In this document: positions 38,583 to 41,476 of the stretch, piece after piece | Layout of the letters: every line of letters starts with the position of its first letter | Position numbering within the stretch: the first letter of the stretch is position 1 | Assembly: GCA_024684395.1 (NCBI GenBank) | Contig: JAIKWY010000109.1 | Location: forward strand, 1 to 41,476 | Direction: 5' to 3' | DNA from: Oscillospiraceae bacterium | Lineage (GTDB): Bacteria > Bacillota > Clostridia > Oscillospirales > Ruminococcaceae | DNA: 41,476 nt | The notes under the pieces: model-generated | Databases searched by the model: none | What the model saw: the letters and a program-made list of their open reading frames with translations, nothing else | What the model was told of the DNA's origin: nothing | Program-made: the position numbers and the translations under genes

Positions 38583-40076
38583 ATGATCGAGATCAAAAAT
38601 GTCAATTTCAGCTATAAAGGCTCTTTGGATGCAGGATTGCATGATGTTTCATTGCAAATTCATGATGGTGAAACGGTGTTACTGTGCGGCGCATCCGGCT
38701 GCGGCAAAACAACAATTTTACGGCTGATCAACGGGTTGATCCCGCATTACTACAAGGGCGAATTATCCGGAAGTGTGAATGTCAGCGGCAAGCGAATCGA
38801 ACAGACGGAATTATACGAACTGGCAAGTATTGTCGGCACGGTGTTCCAGAATCCGCGCAGCCAGTTTTTCTCGGTCGATACGGACGGTGAAATCACATTC
38901 GGCACGGAAAATATCGGTATTCCGCCTGCGGAAATTCTGCGCAGGAAATCCGATGTAACAAAGGAATTTGCGCTGGAACCGCTGCTGGATAAGAGCCTGT
39001 TTGCGCTTTCCGGCGGAGAAAAACAGAAGATTGCCTGCGCCAGTGTTTCGGCGCTGATGCCGGAGATCATGCTGCTTGATGAACCGTCCTCGAATCTGGA
39101 CTGGAATGCAATCGGTGAGCTGGCAGAGGTCATCCGAAAATGGAAAGCGCAGGGAAAAACCATTGTCATTTCCGAGCATCGGCTCTGGTATCTCAAGGAC
39201 TTGGTCGACCGCGTGATCTTCCTTGAAAACGGTGTCATTTTGCACGAATGGAGCAGGCAGGAATTTGCAGCAATGTCTGCAAGCGAGCTGTCTGCACTCG
39301 GTCTGCGCCCTGTCACATTGGAAGAGCAATATATCCGTGAATTCAGCGGTGATCTGGCAGCACTGCATTCCGCAGAACCGGCAGTCATGTGTGATAACGA
39401 TATATTGATCCGTGACCTGTATTTCACCTATCATCCCCCGAAATATGTGCTTTGGAAAAAGAAACTCTGTGCGGAGCATTCTGCGGATTATACGCTTGCA
39501 GTGCCGGAGCTTCGTCTGCCACATGCCAGTGTGATCGGGCTGATCGGTCGGAATGGCGCAGGAAAATCAACATTTTTGCGTTGCCTCTGCGGACTGGAAA
39601 AAGACTGTCCGGTCCAAATGGTGCTGGACGGAGAAACAGCTTTCGGTAAACGTATTCTAAAAAAACGCTACATGGTCATGCAGGATGTGAACCACCAGCT
39701 TTTCACGGACAGTGTTGAAGCGGAGGTGCTGCTGTCCATGCCGGATGAATCCCCCGAAAAAGCGCAAAAGCTGATCGATGAGCTTGGACTTTCCGGTTAT
39801 GAGCAGACACACCCGATGGCGTTGTCCGGCGGTCAGAAGCAGCGTGTGGCGATTTGTTCGGCGCTTGCTGCGGATGCAGAGATTCTATTGTTTGACGAGC
39901 CGACTTCCGGGCTTGACCACAAGCACATGACGATGGTTGCTGCACTGCTCAAAAGCCTCGCAAAGCGTGGAAAAACCGTCATCGTTTCCACACATGATCC
40001 GGAATTGATTTCGCTCTGCTGCGACCGCATTCTTTGTCTTGAAAAAGGACGGGTGCGATATTTGCGAAAGGTTTGA
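38583..40076 (+). CDS. ECF transporter ATPase with two fused CbiO/EcfA domains
   Basis: A 497-residue cytoplasmic protein with two complete ATPase domains. Domain 1 has Walker A CGASGCGKTT (about 36-43), Q-loop VFQNPRSQFF, signature LSGGEKQK, Walker B IMLLDEPSSNLD and switch His in ISEHRLWYL. Domain 2 has GRNGAGKST, VMQDVNHQLF, LSGGQKQR, ILLFDEPTSGLD and STHDPELI. Both sites appear active. The fusion replaces the usual EcfA1/EcfA2 pair. Last gene of the ECF operon, followed by a terminator. Confidence 0.93.
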   Translation: MIEIKNVNFSYKGSLDAGLHDVSLQIHDGETVLLCGASGCGKTTILRLINGLIPHYYKGELSGSVNVSGKRIEQTELYELASIVGTVFQNPRSQFFSVDTDGEITFGTENIGIPPAEILRRKSDVTKEFALEPLLDKSLFALSGGEKQKIACASVSALMPEIMLLDEPSSNLDWNAIGELAEVIRKWKAQGKTIVISEHRLWYLKDLVDRVIFLENGVILHEWSRQEFAAMSASELSALGLRPVTLEEQYIREFSGDLAALHSAEPAVMCDNDILIRDLYFTYHPPKYVLWKKKLCAEHSADYTLAVPELRLPHASVIGLIGRNGAGKSTFLRCLCGLEKDCPVQMVLDGETAFGKRILKKRYMVMQDVNHQLFTDSVEAEVLLSMPDESPEKAQKLIDELGLSGYEQTHPMALSGGQKQRVAICSALAADAEILLFDEPTSGLDHKHMTMVAALLKSLAKRGKTVIVSTHDPELISLCCDRILCLEKGRVRYLRKV

Positions 40077-40082
40077 TCTGAC

Positions 40083-40115
40083 AGGCATACCGAGCTACGG
40101 CATGCCTGCTTTTTT
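40083..40115 (+). terminator. Terminator of the ECF operon
   Basis: AGGCATACCG / CGGCATGCCT stem followed by TTTTTT, 6 bases past the stop. The T tract overlaps the stop codon of the convergent gene. Confidence 0.85.
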
Positions 40116-41476
40116 AGTTCCTCCACCCCGTGCTGACTGCACGCTTTGTCACCATGTTGTGATAGATACCGTCCATAGCCATAAGGCTGTTATGATCGCC
40201 TGATTCGACAATCTGTCCGTCTTTGATCACCATAATGTGATCGGCATGGGCAATCGTATTCAGCCTGTGTGCAATGACAAGCAGCGTTTTTCCTTTACAA
40301 AGCTCCGAAATAGCCTGCTGGATGTAGCTTTCATTATCCGCATCTACGCTTGCGGTCGCTTCATCAAGAATGACAATAGGCGAATTTTTCAGAATGCACC
40401 TTGCGATGGATAAACGTTGTGCCTGACCGCCCGAAAGACTTGCGCCGCCCTCACCTATGACCGTATCAAAGCCGTCCGGCAGTTCCATAATAAAGTCGTA
40501 GCAACGAGCCTTTTTCGCAGCTTCGATAACTTCTTCACGGCTTGCGTCTGGTCTGCCGAGTGCAATATTGTTGTAGACCGTGTCCTGAAAGAGATACACG
40601 CGCTGGAATACCATACTGATATGATCCATGAGAGTGGCAAGCGGGATCTTCCGTATGTCCGTCCCACGAAGAAGGATCTCGCCGCTTTTCACATCCCAGA
40701 ATCGGGTCAGCAAACTTGCAATTGTAGATTTGCCGCCACCTGACGGTCCGACCAGTGCGGTCATCGTGCCTTTATCGGACTTGAATGACACGTCTTTCAG
40801 CACATCCTTTTCACCATAGGCGAATGTGACATTGCGGTATTCTATTTCGGGAGCATTCCCGTCTGAAAGCGGCTGAGTTCCGTTATCATTAAGCTCCTTT
40901 TCAGCAAAGAGTGATTCTATCCTGTCCATACAAGCACTCATCACCGTCAGCCGTGCCTCCTGATCGTAAAATGACTTTATCGGCACAAAGAGATCAAACA
41001 AGCACAGAAGCATACCGAAGAAATATTGCATATCCATAAATCCCTTTGTGTAAAGAAATGCGGAAAGCGCAAGCATGACGACCGTGCCGATGCCATAGAT
41101 CAAGAATACGCCCCTCTTGTATGGGTGATGTGAAAACTCAAAATCAAGATTCACACGGCAGTTTGTTTCAAAGCTGTCGATCAGCTCCTTTGACTTCTCA
41201 CCAAGCAGATTGTAGGTCTTGATAATGCCGATTCCCTCGGTAAAATCAAGCACCGCCTGCGTCTGTATCTCGGCGGCTTCCTGCTTTTCATCGGAATGTA
41301 CGAGGTCGCTTTTCATCATGTGCCTGCCGAGCAGCACCATACAACCCGTGACAGCAAGGGAAGCAATGCCTAACCGCCAGTCGAATACGAACATAAACAC
41401 GATCATGATAGCCTGCGAGAACAGATAGTTCATCATGTCCGCAAGCACCATCATGCAGTTTTCTTCGATGAACACC
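40114..41476 (-). CDS. ABC exporter-fold half-transporter, permease-ATPase fusion (5' end outside window)
   Basis: At least 454 residues of a type IV ABC transporter. The visible part starts inside the membrane domain (FSQAIMIVFMFVFDWRLGIASLAVTG, coupling region ETNCRVNLDFEFSHHPYKRG). The ATPase domain has Walker A GPSGGGKST, Q-loop MVFQRVYLFQDTVYNNIALG, signature LSGGQAQR, Walker B SPIVILDEATASVD and switch His AHRL. The family includes exporters but also YbtP/YbtQ-type siderophore importers, which have this fold and often sit beside MptD-type ECF genes. Convergent with the ECF operon. Direction of transport is not decidable from sequence. Confidence 0.92.
   Translation of the reverse strand, partial: VFIEENCMMVLADMMNYLFSQAIMIVFMFVFDWRLGIASLAVTGCMVLLGRHMMKSDLVHSDEKQEAAEIQTQAVLDFTEGIGIIKTYNLLGEKSKELIDSFETNCRVNLDFEFSHHPYKRGVFLIYGIGTVVMLALSAFLYTKGFMDMQYFFGMLLCLFDLFVPIKSFYDQEARLTVMSACMDRIESLFAEKELNDNGTQPLSDGNAPEIEYRNVTFAYGEKDVLKDVSFKSDKGTMTALVGPSGGGKSTIASLLTRFWDVKSGEILLRGTDIRKIPLATLMDHISMVFQRVYLFQDTVYNNIALGRPDASREEVIEAAKKARCYDFIMELPDGFDTVIGEGGASLSGGQAQRLSIARCILKNSPIVILDEATASVDADNESYIQQAISELCKGKTLLVIAHRLNTIAHADHIMVIKDGQIVESGDHNSLMAMDGIYHNMVTKRAVSTGWRN

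Overview
The window looks like chromosome of a plant-fibre-degrading Ruminococcus-type Firmicute (Oscillospiraceae) of the cellulosome-building group. Four large secreted glycosidases each carry a duplicated Ca2+-binding dockerin. They sit beside an arabinose catabolism and import locus, the promoters are Gram-positive sigma-A type, and ribosome sites are strong AGGAGG. Genus is inferred from gene content; no rRNA is present.

Layout. (1) 1-5.5 kb: end of a DegV fatty-acid-binding protein, a PAP2 phosphatase, a minus-strand operon of a DUF308-like protein, a DUF6765-type protein and a small membrane protein, then an AlbA_2 (Schlafen-like) ATP-binding regulator. (2) 5.5-9.9 kb: a GH9 cellulase with dockerin behind a strong promoter, then a TerD protein with a Pro/Gln repeat tail and an AIM24 protein. 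(3) 9.9-28.2 kb: a long minus-strand arabinan/arabinoxylan locus. In transcription order it holds AraR, an AraC-family regulator, a ytfQRT-yjfF-like furanose ABC importer, an FGGY kinase, AraA, an ADP-ribosyltransferase-fold protein, a GH97 enzyme and a double-GH43 enzyme. AraR boxes (ATTTGT-N4-ACAAAT) lie upstream of araR and probably of the importer. (4) 28.2-28.6 kb: four tRNAs (Cys, Gly, Asp, Val) under one promoter. (5) 28.7-30.7 kb: a GH10 xylanase with CBM22-like and dockerin modules. (6) 30.8-37.2 kb: visibly A+T-richer accessory DNA with an ATPase remnant, an orphan ECF S-component, a MITE-like element, a hydrolase, a DUF6796-like protein, three tandem paralogous membrane proteins and an ATPase-permease chimera. 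(7) 37.2-41.5 kb: an AraC regulator divergent from an ECF transporter (S, T, double ATPase), and the end of an ABC exporter-fold protein, an arrangement resembling metallophore-uptake loci.

How it works together. GH10, GH43, GH97 and GH9 enzymes, probably held on a cellulosome through their dockerins, would release arabinose and oligosaccharides. The importer, kinase and isomerase would use the arabinose, with AraR as sensor. No L-ribulose-5-phosphate epimerase gene is in the window.

Most notable points: two in-frame UAG codons in the importer's binding protein; a structured intergenic repeat that has become part of the GH43 signal-peptide coding region; an ADP-ribosyltransferase-fold gene inside a sugar operon; a TTAGC-N4-GCTAA operator shared by the ECF operon and the accessory operon; and an operon of three diverged paralogous membrane proteins of unknown function.
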